Notes: generated by a model from the sequence alone, not told the origin. A stretch of 64,000 nucleotides of DNA from an uncultured delta proteobacterium (GCA_903835685.1 CAILNX010000026.1:62001-126000); one strand, 5' to 3'; shown: positions 36,018 to 46,600, counted from the first letter of the stretch. Numbers and translations are program-made.

Positions 36018-37022
36018 TTACTTGCCCCGCATGATCTCCGTGAACTTGGCGATGGTGGCTTCCTTTTCCACGATGGTCTTCTGGTAGTCCAACTGCATGG
36101 CCCGCTCCACGGCTTCCTTAGGTGGCACCAGACCCGAGCCCGCGGGCAGTTCCACGTCCGTGCGGATGGGCAGGGTGCCGGACGAGGCGATGAGGGTCTG
36201 GCCTTCCCTGGAGAGCAGGAAGTCCACGAAGAGCTTGGCCGCTTCGAGATTCTTGGTGCCCTTGATGATGGCCACGGGACTGGGGATGACCAGCATCTCC
36301 TGGGGGAAGAACAGGCCGAGCGTCGCGCCCTTGCCCATCTTTTCCGAGGTGATGTAGTCCACGCCGATGCAGGCTTTCAAGTCCCCCGAGGCCGTGTCGT
36401 CCACCACCTGGCCCGAGCCCTGGCCCATCTTGGCCCCGTTGGCCTTGAGATGCACGAAATAGTCCCAGCCGAAGGTGTTGACCAGGAGGCTCACGCTGAC
36501 AAAGGCCGTGCCGGACAGGGCCGGGTTGGCGATGCCAAAGGCGTTCTTGAACCGGGGGTCGAAGAGGTCCTGCCAGGTCTTGGGCGGGTCCTTGACCAGC
36601 TTGGTGTTGTAGGCCAGGCCGAGGGTGCCCAGGCGGGCCGGGGTGAAATAGCCGTCGGGGTCCTTGACCGGGCTGACGATGGACGCGGCCTCGGGAGAGA
36701 CGTACTTTTCCAGGAAGCCCTGGTCCTTCAACTGGTAGAAATCGGGAATCTCGCTGGTCCAGAGCAGGTCGGCCACGCTGCCCCCGGACTCGCGCTCGGC
36801 CGCGATCTTGGCCATGATCTTGCCTGCCCCGGCCGAGTAGGGGTCCACCACCACCCCGGGGTATTTCTTGGCAAAGGCGTCCCGGAGCTTGCCGATGAGG
36901 GACTCCTTCATGGAGGTGTAGATCACCAGCTTGCCCTTGACCTCGGCCTGGGCCGGGAGGGCCAGGCCGAGGAACAGGCAGAGCAAAAGGGCGCACGGGA
37001 CGGCGGTCAGACCTTTGTTCAT
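36018..37022 (-). CDS. ABC transporter periplasmic binding protein, iron(III) type
   Basis: This 334-residue protein has a signal peptide (MNKGLTAVPCALLLCLFLG, cleavage near AQA-E at residue 26) and the type of extracellular solute-binding domain found in FbpA/AfuA proteins: GKLVIYTSMKESLIGKL, DPYSAGAGKIMAKI, ADLLWTSEIPDFYQL, GLAYNTKLV and PKTWQDLFDP. FbpA proteins bind Fe3+; phosphonate or other relatives share the fold, so the ligand is inferred. It is the first gene of the operon and follows GGGAGG. Confidence 0.88.
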   Translation of the reverse strand: MNKGLTAVPCALLLCLFLGLALPAQAEVKGKLVIYTSMKESLIGKLRDAFAKKYPGVVVDPYSAGAGKIMAKIAAERESGGSVADLLWTSEIPDFYQLKDQGFLEKYVSPEAASIVSPVKDPDGYFTPARLGTLGLAYNTKLVKDPPKTWQDLFDPRFKNAFGIANPALSGTAFVSVSLLVNTFGWDYFVHLKANGAKMGQGSGQVVDDTASGDLKACIGVDYITSEKMGKGATLGLFFPQEMLVIPSPVAIIKGTKNLEAAKLFVDFLLSREGQTLIASSGTLPIRTDVELPAGSGLVPPKEAVERAMQLDYQKTIVEKEATIAKFTEIMRGK

Positions 37023-37102
37023 GGGGGGCCTCCCTTCAAAATCGGTTTGCGGTGGACGGGTGACAGACGTGTGGCAGCTTCTTTTCGCCTCTCCCCCGCC
37101 CT

Positions 37103-39250
37103 TTACCCGTCGGCCTTCAACTCCTGGATCAGACCGCGCAGGGCCTGGGCCTGGCTGGACATCTCCTCCACCTCGTTGGCGGCCTTGCCCATGGCCTGGG
37201 AGGTCTCCGAGGAGATGACGTTGATCTCCTCGATGGAGTGGTTGATCTCCTCGCTGGCTGCGGACTGCTCCTCGGCGGCCGTGGCGATGGAGCGGACCTG
37301 GTCCGAGGCCGTGTCCACCAGAGAGACGATCTCGCCCAGGGCCTGCCCGGCGCTGTTGGCCAGGTTGGTGGCCCCTTCGATGGCCCGAACCGCCTGGTCC
37401 ATGTTCTGCACGTTGACCAGGGTGCTGCGCTGGATGCCCTCGATGGCCTCGCCCACCTCCCGGGTGGCGGTCATGGTCTTCTCGGCCAGCTTGCGCACCT
37501 CGTCGGCCACCACGGCAAAGCCGCGTCCGGCGTCGCCCGCGCGGGCCGCCTCGATGGCCGCGTTCAGGGCCAGAAGATTGGTCTGGTCCGCGATGTCCGA
37601 AATCACGTTCATGACCTGGCCGATGCCTTCGGCCTGGCGTCCCAGGGCGGCCATCTGGTCCTTTAAGGCCAGGGCCGACTGCTGGACCGCTCCGATGCCC
37701 TGGACCACCTCGCGGACCACCCCGGCCCCTTCCTGGGCCTTGGACTTGGCCATATCCGAGGTCTCGGCGGCATGGGAGGCGTTGCGGGCCACTTCCAGGA
37801 CCGTGGCGTTCATCTCCTCCATGGAGGCGGCCGTATCGCTGACCCGGCTGGCCTGGATCTCGGCGCCCCTGCTGGCCTGTCCGATCTGGACCGAGAGTGC
37901 TTCCGAGGACAGGGTCACGGTCTGGACCACGCCTTCCAGCCGCTGGGCCGCGTGGTTCACGCCCTCGCGCCGGGCGTTCTCGGCCTGGCACGTGGCCTTC
38001 TCGGCCTCGCAGGTGGCCTGCTGGGCCTTGGCCGTTTCCTGGGTGGCCAGTTCCGAGGCCTGGCAGGCCTGGGACAGGGAGGTTTTCAAATGGTCCACCA
38101 TGACCCGGATGGCCTGGTTGAGCTGGCCGATCTCGTCCCCCCGGTCTCCATGCAATTCGCCGTTCAGGTCGCCCCGGGAGACTTCCTGGGCGAAGCGCAC
38201 GGTCTCCGACAGCGGGGTGGTGATGTCCCGGAACAGGAGATAGCCGGTGAAAAGGGTGATGAAGGCCGCCACCGTGCCCAGAATCAGGCTGGCGATGAAG
38301 GCCCGCTGCGCGTCCTCGGCCGAGGCCAAGGCCCGGGCAGCCATGCTGGCGGCCAGTTCCTCCTCCACCTTTTTCATGGCCTCGATGCGGATGGTGGCGG
38401 CCGCGAACCAGGCGGCCGGGTCCACGGCCGGGCCTGCTTCGGCCCCATTGGTCTCGGCTCCATTGGTCTCGGCCCGGCTGGCCTCGGCCTGGTCCCGCAG
38501 CCGCTTGACCTCGACCAGGGTGGGCTCCACCCCCTTGTCGTAGGGCTCCCGCTCCTTGACTCGAGCCAGGGCCTTGTAGCTGCGCAGGTGTTCGTCCTGG
38601 GCGGTCAGGGTGACCAGCCAGCTCCGGTAGGACTGCGGGGTAAAGGCCCCGGCGGAGAATATTCCGTTCAGGGTGGCCCGTTCCTGGCCCGAGAACTCCT
38701 TGCCCCAGAGAAGTTCCAGATAGGAGGCCGCCTGGCGCATGAGCTCGGCGTCCGGGGCCTGCCGGATCACCGAGGCCGCCGCTTCGAGCAGGCTTTCGAT
38801 GGTCTCGCTGTAGGCGACGATGATGTCCTTGGGCGAGAGTTTGAGGCCGTCCACCTGGCTGCGGGAGTCCTTGAGACCGGCCAGGCGCTCGAAACTCTTT
38901 TTCATGCGTTCGGCGATGCGGGTGTCCGGGTAGGCCTCGTCCAGGGTCTTGGTCCTGGCCGGGAGCACGGCCTGTTTCTGGTCCGTTTCCGCGCGTTGCG
39001 GCCCTATTTCGGCCTTGAATTTCCCGCCCTTGCTGGCCGCGAATCCCGAGGAGAGCCCGCGTTCCTTCTGCAACTCGTGCACCACCCGCCCCATGTCCAC
39101 GGTGAGGGACAAAAGTCCGTTCATCTTGCGCATGACCTGGGACTGCTTCCACTGTTCCTGGATGTTCACGGCAGCGAATCCGGTCATGCCCACCAGGGGG
39201 ATGGCCATGAGTAACACGAGCTTCCAGCGGATGAGCATTTTGGCCAGCAT
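37103..39250 (-). CDS. Methyl-accepting chemotaxis protein with NIT sensor domain
   Basis: This 715-residue receptor has an N-terminal membrane segment, a periplasmic helical domain of about 300 residues with the NIT signature [15 protein letters not shown], a second membrane segment (about 325-348), a HAMP domain and a C-terminal signalling domain with the hairpin tip [38 protein letters not shown] (read in parts). NIT domains are thought to sense nitrate or nitrite. A 15-base tandem repeat (ETNGA units) lies in the sensor domain. The start at 39250 follows AAAGGAG. Confidence 0.92.
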   Translation of the reverse strand: MLAKMLIRWKLVLLMAIPLVGMTGFAAVNIQEQWKQSQVMRKMNGLLSLTVDMGRVVHELQKERGLSSGFAASKGGKFKAEIGPQRAETDQKQAVLPARTKTLDEAYPDTRIAERMKKSFERLAGLKDSRSQVDGLKLSPKDIIVAYSETIESLLEAAASVIRQAPDAELMRQAASYLELLWGKEFSGQERATLNGIFSAGAFTPQSYRSWLVTLTAQDEHLRSYKALARVKEREPYDKGVEPTLVEVKRLRDQAEASRAETNGAETNGAEAGPAVDPAAWFAAATIRIEAMKKVEEELAASMAARALASAEDAQRAFIASLILGTVAAFITLFTGYLLFRDITTPLSETVRFAQEVSRGDLNGELHGDRGDEIGQLNQAIRVMVDHLKTSLSQACQASELATQETAKAQQATCEAEKATCQAENARREGVNHAAQRLEGVVQTVTLSSEALSVQIGQASRGAEIQASRVSDTAASMEEMNATVLEVARNASHAAETSDMAKSKAQEGAGVVREVVQGIGAVQQSALALKDQMAALGRQAEGIGQVMNVISDIADQTNLLALNAAIEAARAGDAGRGFAVVADEVRKLAEKTMTATREVGEAIEGIQRSTLVNVQNMDQAVRAIEGATNLANSAGQALGEIVSLVDTASDQVRSIATAAEEQSAASEEINHSIEEINVISSETSQAMGKAANEVEEMSSQAQALRGLIQELKADG
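38439..38483 (-). repeat. 15-bp tandem repeat in the chemoreceptor gene
   Basis: Three consecutive 15-base units, TCGGCCCCATTGGTC, TCGGCTCCATTGGTC and TCGGCCCGGCTGGCC on the plus strand, encode a short (ETNGA)n-like stretch in the periplasmic domain of the receptor. Because the unit is a multiple of three it can expand or contract without breaking the frame. Confidence 0.7.
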
Positions 39251-39516
39251 TCTTTCTCCTTTGTGGGGCGTGGGCCTGATGGGGAACGCGGACAAGGCCT
39301 CAGGCCCAGGATATGCAAATTTGACAAAAACTACCTGAAAAGAGCGTCCATGGCAATGCGGTCAGAAACAGGCCCGGGTCAGGCCGGTCTCGGAAACCGG
39401 GCGGCCTGCCCGACAGGTAAAACCCGGCGCGGTCCAGGGACAGGGGAGCGTGAGGGTCGGATATTCTCCAGTTCCGACTGGAATCGGCCCAGGCCCGGAA
39501 CAATTTCGGTGTGCCG

Positions 39517-39532
39517 GATCTTGCGCAAGATC
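39517..39532. promoter_or_regulatory. 16-bp perfect palindrome upstream of the FmdE-like gene
   Basis: GATCTTGCGCAAGATC, followed by ACTTTTTT, lies in the 392-base gap between the divergent chemoreceptor and FmdE-like genes. Further downstream are TCGGGGTGCCCCGA (39549-39562) and ATTATG-N10-CATAAT (39568-39589). The first may be an operator or a terminator with the T-run; the last two sit in a promoter-like position before the + strand gene. No coding sequence is evident in this gap. Confidence 0.4.
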
Positions 39533-39642
39533 ACTTTTTTCGACAGAATCGGGGTGCCCCGATAGGGATTATGCTTACCAAGACATAATGCCCCGAGGCC
39601 AGGCCTCATTCTGAAAACCCGGGGAAAAACGGAGCCGTGTAC

Positions 39643-41343
39643 ATGGTGCGAAAGTCAGTGGAGGCCTTGGGTCTGGAAGAGCAGAGAGGCGGCTTAAGCC
39701 GCCAGGACTACGAACGTTTTCTGGAGCAGGTGCGGGCCTTTCACGGCTATCCGGCCCCAGGGGTCATCCTGGGCGGATTCATGGTGGAGGAGGCCAAGCG
39801 GGCCATTTCCGAGGGCGTTCTGTACGAGGCCATTGCCGAGACCAGTTGGTGCCTGCCCGACGCCGTGCAGATGCTCACCCCCTGCACCATCGGCAACGGC
39901 TGGCTCAAGGTGCGCAATTTCGGGCTCTATGCCGTGAGCCTTTTCGACAAGCACAGCGGGGAAGGGGTGCGGGTGTGGCTGGACCCGGCCCGTCTGGAGG
40001 CTTTTCCCGAGATCCGGGCCTGGTACTTGAAGGAGAAACCCAAGAAGGACCAGGACACGGCCCGGCTGCTGGAGGAAATCCGCCTGGCCTGGACCTCCAT
40101 CTGTGGGGTCCGGCCCATCACGGTTCGGCCCGAGCAGATGGAGAAGCGCAGCAAGGGGGCTATCGCCATCTGCCCCCTGTGCGGCGAGGCCTATCCCCAG
40201 GTGCATGGGAAACTCTGTCGGCCCTGCCGGGGGGAGTCGCCCTATCTGACCGGGGCCGCTTCGGGCGAGAACCCGACCGTGGGCTCGGCCCAGCCCCCGT
40301 CTCAGCCGCGGTTGCGCCTGGTGCCGGTGAACGAGGCCGTGGGCCAGCGGGCCGTGCACGACATGACCCGCATCGAGCCCGGAGAATTCAAGGACGCGGT
40401 CTTTTCCCGGGGCCAGATCATCACGCCCGGGGATGTCTGCCGCCTCCAGCGCATGGGCCGCCATCATTTGTACATCGAGGACGAAGGGACCGCGCCGGAT
40501 CAGGACTGGGTGCACGAGGACGAGGCGGCCGTGGCCTTTGCCGAGGCCCTGGCCGGGCCAGGCGCCGAGCCCCTGCCTCCCCCCCGGGAGGGCAAGGTCA
40601 ACGTGGCCGCCACCACGGACGGGCTCCTGCTCGTGGACACGGACCGCCTGGAGGCCTTCAACCTCATTCCCGAGGTTATGATCGCCACCCGCCGGGACGG
40701 CTCCCTGGTCAAGGCGGGCATGCGCGTGGCCGGGACCCGGGCCATCCCTCTGTATCTGCACCGCCAGTGGTTTCAGAAGGCCATGGCCCTTTTGTCCCAA
40801 GGCCCCCTGGTCCGGGTGGCCGAGATCAAACCCGCCCGGGTGGGCATCCTGGTCACGGGCACCGAGGTTTACCAGGGGCTCATCGAGGACAAATTCGAGC
40901 CCATCATCACCCGCAAGGTCCTGGGACTGGGGAGCACGGTCACGCGCACCATCCTGGCCCCGGACCGGGTGGAGGACATCCGCGAGGGTTTGCGCGCGTT
41001 GGTGGAGGCCGGGAGCGAGATCATCGTGACCACGGCCGGGATGTCCGTGGACCCTGACGACGTGACCCGCAAGGCCCTGACCGAGGCCGGGGCCACGGAC
41101 CTGATCTACGGCGCGCCGGTGCTGCCCGGGACCATGCTCCTTCTGGGGCAGCTTGGGCCGGTGCGGCTCATCGGGGTCCCGGCCTGCGCCCTGTTCTTTA
41201 CCACCACCAGCCTGGACCTGGTCCTGCCCCGGATTCTGGCCGGGGTGGAGATCACCCGGTCGGACCTGGCCCGTTTCGGGCACGGCGGCATGTGCATGGA
41301 GTGCAAGACCTGCACGTTTCCCAAATGTCCCTTCGGGCATTAA
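39643..41343 (+). CDS. FmdE domain fused to a molybdopterin-binding (MoaB/MoeA-like) domain
   Basis: This 566-residue protein joins an N-terminal FmdE domain (AFHGYPAPGVILGGFMVEEA, AETSWCLPDAVQMLTPCTIGNGW) and a small zinc-ribbon (CPLCGEAYPQ...CRPCRGE) to a C-terminal MoaB/MogA-type domain (VGILVTGTEVYQGLI, TTAGMSVDPDDVT, GAPVLPGTMLLLG). The tail GGMCMECKTCTFPKCPFGH is a possible metal site. It probably serves molybdenum or tungsten cofactor insertion into formate dehydrogenase, whose genes lie nearby. ATG 39643 has GGAG eight bases upstream; a GTG at 39637 is the alternative. Confidence 0.85.
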   Translation: MVRKSVEALGLEEQRGGLSRQDYERFLEQVRAFHGYPAPGVILGGFMVEEAKRAISEGVLYEAIAETSWCLPDAVQMLTPCTIGNGWLKVRNFGLYAVSLFDKHSGEGVRVWLDPARLEAFPEIRAWYLKEKPKKDQDTARLLEEIRLAWTSICGVRPITVRPEQMEKRSKGAIAICPLCGEAYPQVHGKLCRPCRGESPYLTGAASGENPTVGSAQPPSQPRLRLVPVNEAVGQRAVHDMTRIEPGEFKDAVFSRGQIITPGDVCRLQRMGRHHLYIEDEGTAPDQDWVHEDEAAVAFAEALAGPGAEPLPPPREGKVNVAATTDGLLLVDTDRLEAFNLIPEVMIATRRDGSLVKAGMRVAGTRAIPLYLHRQWFQKAMALLSQGPLVRVAEIKPARVGILVTGTEVYQGLIEDKFEPIITRKVLGLGSTVTRTILAPDRVEDIREGLRALVEAGSEIIVTTAGMSVDPDDVTRKALTEAGATDLIYGAPVLPGTMLLLGQLGPVRLIGVPACALFFTTTSLDLVLPRILAGVEITRSDLARFGHGGMCMECKTCTFPKCPFGH

Positions 41344-41359
41344 AGGGGGTGAAGGGATC

Positions 41360-41827
41360 ATGAACGACGATCTGCCGGGCGACACGACCGTGATGCGGCT
41401 GCACCTCTGGCTGGAACGGGGCGGGGACACCCTCATGGGCCTGGGCCGCCTGCAACTTCTGGAGCAGGTCGAGGCCTGCGGGTCCCTGAAAAAGGCGGCC
41501 GAGAGCCTGGGCATGTCCTACCGGGCGGCCTGGGGTAAGGTCAAAAAGTCCGAAGAGGCTCTGGGGCTGCAACTGCTCCGCAATACCGGCGGGGGCAAGT
41601 CCGGCTCGACCCTGACCGAGGACGGCCAGGCCCTGGCCCGGACTTTTAGGGCCTGGTTCACCGAGGTCGAGGCCTTTGCCCTGGCCCGGGGTCAGAGGAT
41701 TTTTTCTTTTCCCATCGGGTCTTTCTCCGAGACCCGGAGCACGGCCAAGGCCTCCCGGGCGTCCGGGTCCCTTCCGGCCCATCCCGCCCGTGTGGCCGGT
41801 GAAAGCGCCCGCCAGGCCGTGCCCTGA
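41360..41827 (+). CDS. ModE-type winged-helix regulator without a molybdate-binding domain
   Basis: This 155-residue protein carries only the N-terminal DNA-binding domain of ModE: GRLQLLEQVEACGSLKKAAE, LGMSYRAAWGKVKKSEEALG and GGGKSGSTLTEDGQAL. The C-terminal molbindin (TOBE) domains are missing and the last 50 residues are low in structure. It lies 16 bases after the FmdE-like gene, so it may report molybdate status by other means or act as an accessory repressor. The start follows GAAGGG. It converges with fdhE. Confidence 0.83.
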   Translation: MNDDLPGDTTVMRLHLWLERGGDTLMGLGRLQLLEQVEACGSLKKAAESLGMSYRAAWGKVKKSEEALGLQLLRNTGGGKSGSTLTEDGQALARTFRAWFTEVEAFALARGQRIFSFPIGSFSETRSTAKASRASGSLPAHPARVAGESARQAVP

Positions 41828-41848
41828 CAGCCAGGGCCTGACCCCGTT

Positions 41849-42751
41849 CTAGAGACCGCTCCAGGGATGCTCGGCCAGGGGGGTGAATCCCTCCCGCCGG
41901 GCCTGGGCCTCCAGGGCAATCATGGTCAGGGCGGCCACGTCCGGGTCCGGCGCTTCGGCCAGTTCCCCGCAATCCAGACAGAGCAGGAATGACTTGCAGC
42001 GTTTGCAGGCGTCGGCGCGCTCATAGGGCCGGGCCGGGTCGCGCAGCACCAGCAGGTCTTCGGGCTCCTCGCAGCCGCAGCCAGGGCAGGACACCCGCTT
42101 GTGGGTCCATTCCGTGGAGCAGGAGGAGCAGCGCAGGAAGCGTCGGCCACCGTGGGCCTGGATGAACTCGGACTCGTCGCGGATGCGGCGCATCACACTC
42201 ATGTTGGGCGCGCCGCCGCATACCGGGCAGGAGGCCTGCTGCCAGGGCAGGCCCTTGACCAGGGCGGCCAGGTCCTGGGCCTGGCGCTCCACAAAGGGCC
42301 GCGTCAGTTCCGAGGCCACGAAATTCAGGGTTTGGGCCGAAACTCCTGGCACGGAGACGGGCTCGCCGAATCCAGCGGCGGCCAGGGCCTCGGGGGACAG
42401 AGCTCCGGAGTCCAGGGCAGCGGCCAGGACGGTGATTTCCGGCTCCAGGGCCGGAAAGGAGCGGGCCATGACCGGCAGCAGCCGGGCCGCGGCTCCGGGC
42501 AGATGCCCGCTCATGTCCTGAAACCCGGAATCGGCCAGCACGAACACCCCCTGGGCGAAACGGTCGGCGTCCACCACAGGCCCGGGGCCGATCCAGCCCG
42601 GAGCGGCCTCCCGCAGCCAGGCCCGTTCGACCAGCAGAGGGCCGAAGGCCCCCAGCAACAGGACCAGGGCGGGCATTTCCGTCATGGCGCGCGAAAGTGA
42701 GGTCTCGATGGCGCGCAGGGCGGCCGGGGTCTCAAGGGCAGGGGTCGGCAT
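41849..42751 (-). CDS. fdhE: Formate dehydrogenase accessory protein FdhE
   Basis: This 300-residue cytoplasmic protein is FdhE, needed for assembly of exported formate dehydrogenase. It has the multiple CxxC zinc- or iron-binding motifs of the family: CPVCGG, CSSCSTEW, CPGCGCEE, CKRCK and CLDCG, after a helical N-terminal half (FVERQAQDLAALVKGLPWQQ). It is downstream of fdhA and fdhB on the same strand, separated from fdhB by a strong hairpin that may reduce its expression. Confidence 0.93.
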   Translation of the reverse strand: MPTPALETPAALRAIETSLSRAMTEMPALVLLLGAFGPLLVERAWLREAAPGWIGPGPVVDADRFAQGVFVLADSGFQDMSGHLPGAAARLLPVMARSFPALEPEITVLAAALDSGALSPEALAAAGFGEPVSVPGVSAQTLNFVASELTRPFVERQAQDLAALVKGLPWQQASCPVCGGAPNMSVMRRIRDESEFIQAHGGRRFLRCSSCSTEWTHKRVSCPGCGCEEPEDLLVLRDPARPYERADACKRCKSFLLCLDCGELAEAPDPDVAALTMIALEAQARREGFTPLAEHPWSGL

Positions 42752-42813
42752 GGGCTCTTGGCTCCTTGTCTGGAAAGGTGTGCAGCGGTCTGGAAGGGGA
42801 TGATTTCAGGAAA

Positions 42814-42844
42814 GGGCCGCCCGGACGGGAACTCCGGACGGCCC
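42814..42844 (-). terminator. Hairpin between fdhB and fdhE (attenuator or terminator)
   Basis: GGGCCG-C-CCGGA, a seven-base loop, TCCGG-A-CGGCCC: an 11-pair stem with one mismatch in the 123-base gap between fdhB and fdhE. On the minus strand it is followed by TTTCC, a weak U-run, so partial termination that lowers fdhE relative to fdhAB is plausible. Confidence 0.5.
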
Positions 42845-42874
42845 ATTTTCATGGATTGATGATCCGGCCGTCAA

Positions 42875-43597
42875 CTACCCCTGCATGCTCTTGGCCATGC
42901 GGCGCAAGGGGGAGAAGACCCCGGCCAGCAGGCTCTTGCGGGTCATGGGACTCGGGGCCTCGGCCACGGCGAACTTGTAGTACTTGGCCGGTTCGTCGGC
43001 CACCAGGTAGATCATGGCCACCTCGTCCTTGTTCAGGAGCGAGGCCTTGGGGAACTCCTTTTTCACGGCTTCCAGGCGCGCCTCGGCCTGCTTGAGGATG
43101 TCCGCGCGCTCCCCGAAGCTCATGGCCCCCATGGCGCAGCTTTTCACGCACATGGGCAGCAGGTTGGCCTGGATCCGGTCGATGCACATGTCGCATTTGA
43201 TCAGGCGCTTGGTCTTGGGGTCCTGCCGGGGGATGTCATAGGGACAGGCCCCCCGGATGGTCTCCAGGTCGTCCTTGGCGGTCAGTTCCGTGTAGATGAC
43301 CGCCCCGGTGGCCGCATCCTGGATGATGCCCCCCTCCACGCTGGACGCGCCTTTGCAGGGCGGGTCCACACAGTGACGGCAGCAGTCCGGGAAGAAGTAC
43401 CACCTGACCGTGTCTCCTTCCAGGTGTTCGCTGAAACGCACCAGTTTGACGTTGTAAGGACCCAGATCCGGGGGGTTCTGGTGTGTGCCGAGCTGTTTGG
43501 TGGGCACGGGAGGGTAGTTCTTCCACTCCTTGCAGCCCACCTGGCAGCCCCGGCAGGCCGTGCAGTGCGTGGTGTCTATGAATATTGCCTTGGGCAT
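42875..43597 (-). CDS. fdhB: Formate dehydrogenase beta subunit, iron-sulfur
   Basis: This 240-residue protein has the four cysteine clusters of the polyferredoxin-type beta subunit: CTACRGCQVGCKEW, CCRHCVDPPCKG, CPYDIPR and CDMCIDRI with CVKSC. It transfers electrons from FdhA to periplasmic cytochrome c. No C-terminal membrane helix is seen, so the enzyme is of the soluble FdhAB type. It has no export signal of its own and would be carried out with FdhA by the Tat system. It follows fdhA by 36 bases. Confidence 0.94.
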   Translation of the reverse strand: MPKAIFIDTTHCTACRGCQVGCKEWKNYPPVPTKQLGTHQNPPDLGPYNVKLVRFSEHLEGDTVRWYFFPDCCRHCVDPPCKGASSVEGGIIQDAATGAVIYTELTAKDDLETIRGACPYDIPRQDPKTKRLIKCDMCIDRIQANLLPMCVKSCAMGAMSFGERADILKQAEARLEAVKKEFPKASLLNKDEVAMIYLVADEPAKYYKFAVAEAPSPMTRKSLLAGVFSPLRRMAKSMQG

Positions 43598-43633
43598 GGT
43601 GTTGCTCCTTTCGTCTTCGGGCGTCGTCGGCCG

Positions 43634-46600
43634 CTACAGTTCCGTCACCTTGTCGGCCTTCTTCAGGTTCACCAGGCAGGCCTTGTACTCGGGGATGGTG
43701 GTGTTGGGATCACCCACCGAGCAGGTCAGCCGGTTCACTGCGTCGCCGCACTTGGGCTTGGTCCAGCCGAAGGCGAAGGGCATGCCCACCAGGTGCACGG
43801 TCTTGCCCATGATGGTAAAGGGCCGGATGCGCACCGTGACCATGGCCACGGCCTCCACCCTGCCGCGCAGACTCTCCACCACGACCACGTCACCGTTCTT
43901 CACGCCTTTTTCCTCGGCCAGTTGCGGGCTCATCTCCACGTACTGCTGCGGTTCAGCCTCCAGCAGGGCCGGGCCGTTCCTGGTCTCCGAACCCGAGCAC
44001 CAGTGCTCGGTCATGCAGTAGGTGGTGAGCACGATGGGGAAGCGCGGGTCGCCGTTGGCGCAGAGCACGTCGTATTCGCTGCCGCTGACCGTCTTCATGC
44101 ACGGGTTGCTCATCTGGGCCGAGAACGGGTTCACCGTGAGCGGGGTCTCGGCCGGCTCGTAGTGCTCGGGCATGGGGCCGTCTTCGCGACCGGGGCCGTA
44201 GAGCTGGCCGTGGCCGTCCGTGCACATGATGAAGGGGTACTTGCCGCCCTCCATGGCCATGGGCGGGGCCGGGCCGTCGGGCACGTCGCCCACCCACTTG
44301 CCTTCCTGCCAGGCGATGACCGCTTTTTCAGGGTTGAAGGGATTGCCGTTCTGGTCCACCGAGGCGCGGTTGTAGAGCACCCGGCGGTTCATGGGCCAGG
44401 CCCAGGCGAACTTCGGGTACAGGTGGATCTTGGCCTGCATGGGGGTCTGGGTCAGATCCCGGCGCTTGGCCAGGTTGCCCTCCGCCTCGGTGTACCCGCC
44501 GCAGTAGACCCAGCACAGGCTGGACGTGGAGCCGTCGGTCTGGAGGAGCGGGAATCCGGGCACGAGCTGGCCCTTCTTGTACTCCTTCTCCCCGATCTTT
44601 ACGTCCCGGGTGAAGAAGCCGTTGATCTTCCTGGTCATCTCCTCGGCGTCGAACCTGTCCGGCAGCTCGTGCTTGAGGACCTGGTCGGGCAGGGCTCCAC
44701 CCTTCTTGGCATAGAGGGCGCGCACCTTGGCCATGATCTGGACGAACATCTCGCCCATGTTGCGGCACTGGCCGATGGGCTCGATGGCCTTGTAGTGCCA
44801 CATGTGCCAGCGGCCGGAGTTGGAGATGGTTCCTTCCTTCTCGGCGCGGTAGGCCGAGGGCAGGAGGAATATCTCGGTCTTGCATTTCTTGGGATCGGCC
44901 CCGGGGCGGCGCCAGTTGTCCGTGGTCTCGTTGTGGAAGACCTCGCCCACCACCAGCCAGTCGAGCTTGTCCACGGCCTTGCGGACCTTGTTGGAGTTGG
45001 GGAAGCTCTGGCAGGGGTTGTGCCCGAAGATGAATCCGCCCTTGATCTTGCCCTGGTACATGCGGTCGAAGATGAACAGGTGCGAGCAGTCCATGCCCGG
45101 GTCGAGCTTGGGCAGGAGAGAGTAGCCGAAGTCGTTCTCCGCGGTGGCGTAGTCCCCGAACCAGCCCTTGAGCAGACTGACGATGTACTTGGGCCGGTTC
45201 GCCCACCAGTTCACGCTCTTGGGGTCCTTGGTGACCGGGGTGTTGGCCTTCTGGTACTCTTCCAGGGTCTTCCAGGTGGAAATGGGCGCGTTGTGATACC
45301 CGGGGATGTAGCCGTAGAGCAGGGCGTGGTCCGTGGACCCCTGCACGTTGGGCTCGCCGCGCAGGGCGTTGATGCCCCCGCCGGCCACGCCGAAGTTGCC
45401 CAGCAGAAGCTGCACGATGCCCGCCAGGCGGATGTTCTGCACGCCCACGGTGTGCTGGGTCCAGCCCAGGGCGTAGAGGATGGTCCCGGCCTTGTCCGGC
45501 TTGCCGGTGGCCGCGTAGGCCTCGTAGACCTTGACCAGGTTCTCCTGGGACACTCCCGTGACCTGGGACACGATGTCCAGGTTGTAGCGCTCGTAATGCT
45601 TGGCCAGCACGTTGATGACGCAGCGGGGGTGGGCCAGGGTCTTGTCGCGCTTGACCAGACCGTTCTCGTCCTTCTCAAAGGCCCACTGGCTCTTGTCGTA
45701 CTTCTTCTTGGCCGGGTCGAATCCGGAGAACAGGCCGTCCTTGAAGGAGTAGCTCTCGCCCACCAGGAAGGAGGCGTTGGTGTAGTCCAGGACGTAGTCG
45801 GCGAAGTATTTCTTGTTGTCCAGGATGTACTTGGCCATGCCGCCCATGAAGGCGATGTCCGTGCCGCTGCGCAGGGGTACATGGAAGGTGCTGCGGGCCG
45901 AGGTGCGCGAGAATTTGGGGTCCACGTGGATGACCACCGCGCCCTTGTCTTTGGCTTTGAGCACCCAGCGGAAAGAAATGGGATGGTGCTCGGCGGCGTT
46001 GCTGCCGATGATGAACACCGCGTCGGCATTGCCGATGTCGGTGTAGTGATTGGTCATTGCTCCGCGCCCAACCGACTCTGCCAGAGCCGGTACAGTGGGG
46101 CTGTGTCAGACCCGGGCCTGGTGATCGATGTGCACGAGACCCAGGCTGCGCAGGGATTGGTGCGCCACGGCGCACTCTTCGTTGGACATCTGGGAGGAGC
46201 CCAGGGAGAACACGGACTCCAGGCGGTTGACCTCAAGGCCGTCGGCGTTTTTCAGCACGAAGTCCTTGTCGCGCTGTTCCTTGACCTTCTGCGCGATGCG
46301 GTCGAGCATCCAGTTCCAGTCCTTCTCCACCCATTTGTCGCTGCCGGGGGCGCGGTACATGGGCTTGGTGATCCGCTTCTCGCTGACGTGCAGGGAGCGC
46401 AGGGCCGCGCCCTTGGCGCACAGACCGCCGCCGCTGACGGGGTAGTCCGGGTCGCCCTCAATGTTGATGATCTTGCCGTCCTTGACGTGCACCAGCGTGT
46501 TGCAGCCGCAGGAACAGAAGGGGCATATGGAGATGACCTCCTTGCTGCCCTCGATCTTGAGCCCGGCCGCATAGGCCTGGGCCGGTCCCAGATCGATTCC

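Noticed and set aside
36018-39152. A single 1044-residue open frame spanning the binding-protein gene and the chemoreceptor region
   Set aside because: Only its last 334 codons are the real binding protein with its own signal peptide; the rest is out of frame with the chemoreceptor.
39517-39562. Classical ModE or TunR operator before the FmdE-like gene
   Set aside because: The palindromes do not match the motifs I know for those regulators, so only a generic operator call is made.
41360-41827. Full-length ModE molybdate sensor
   Set aside because: Only the DNA-binding domain is present; there is no molbindin/TOBE region within the frame or directly after it.
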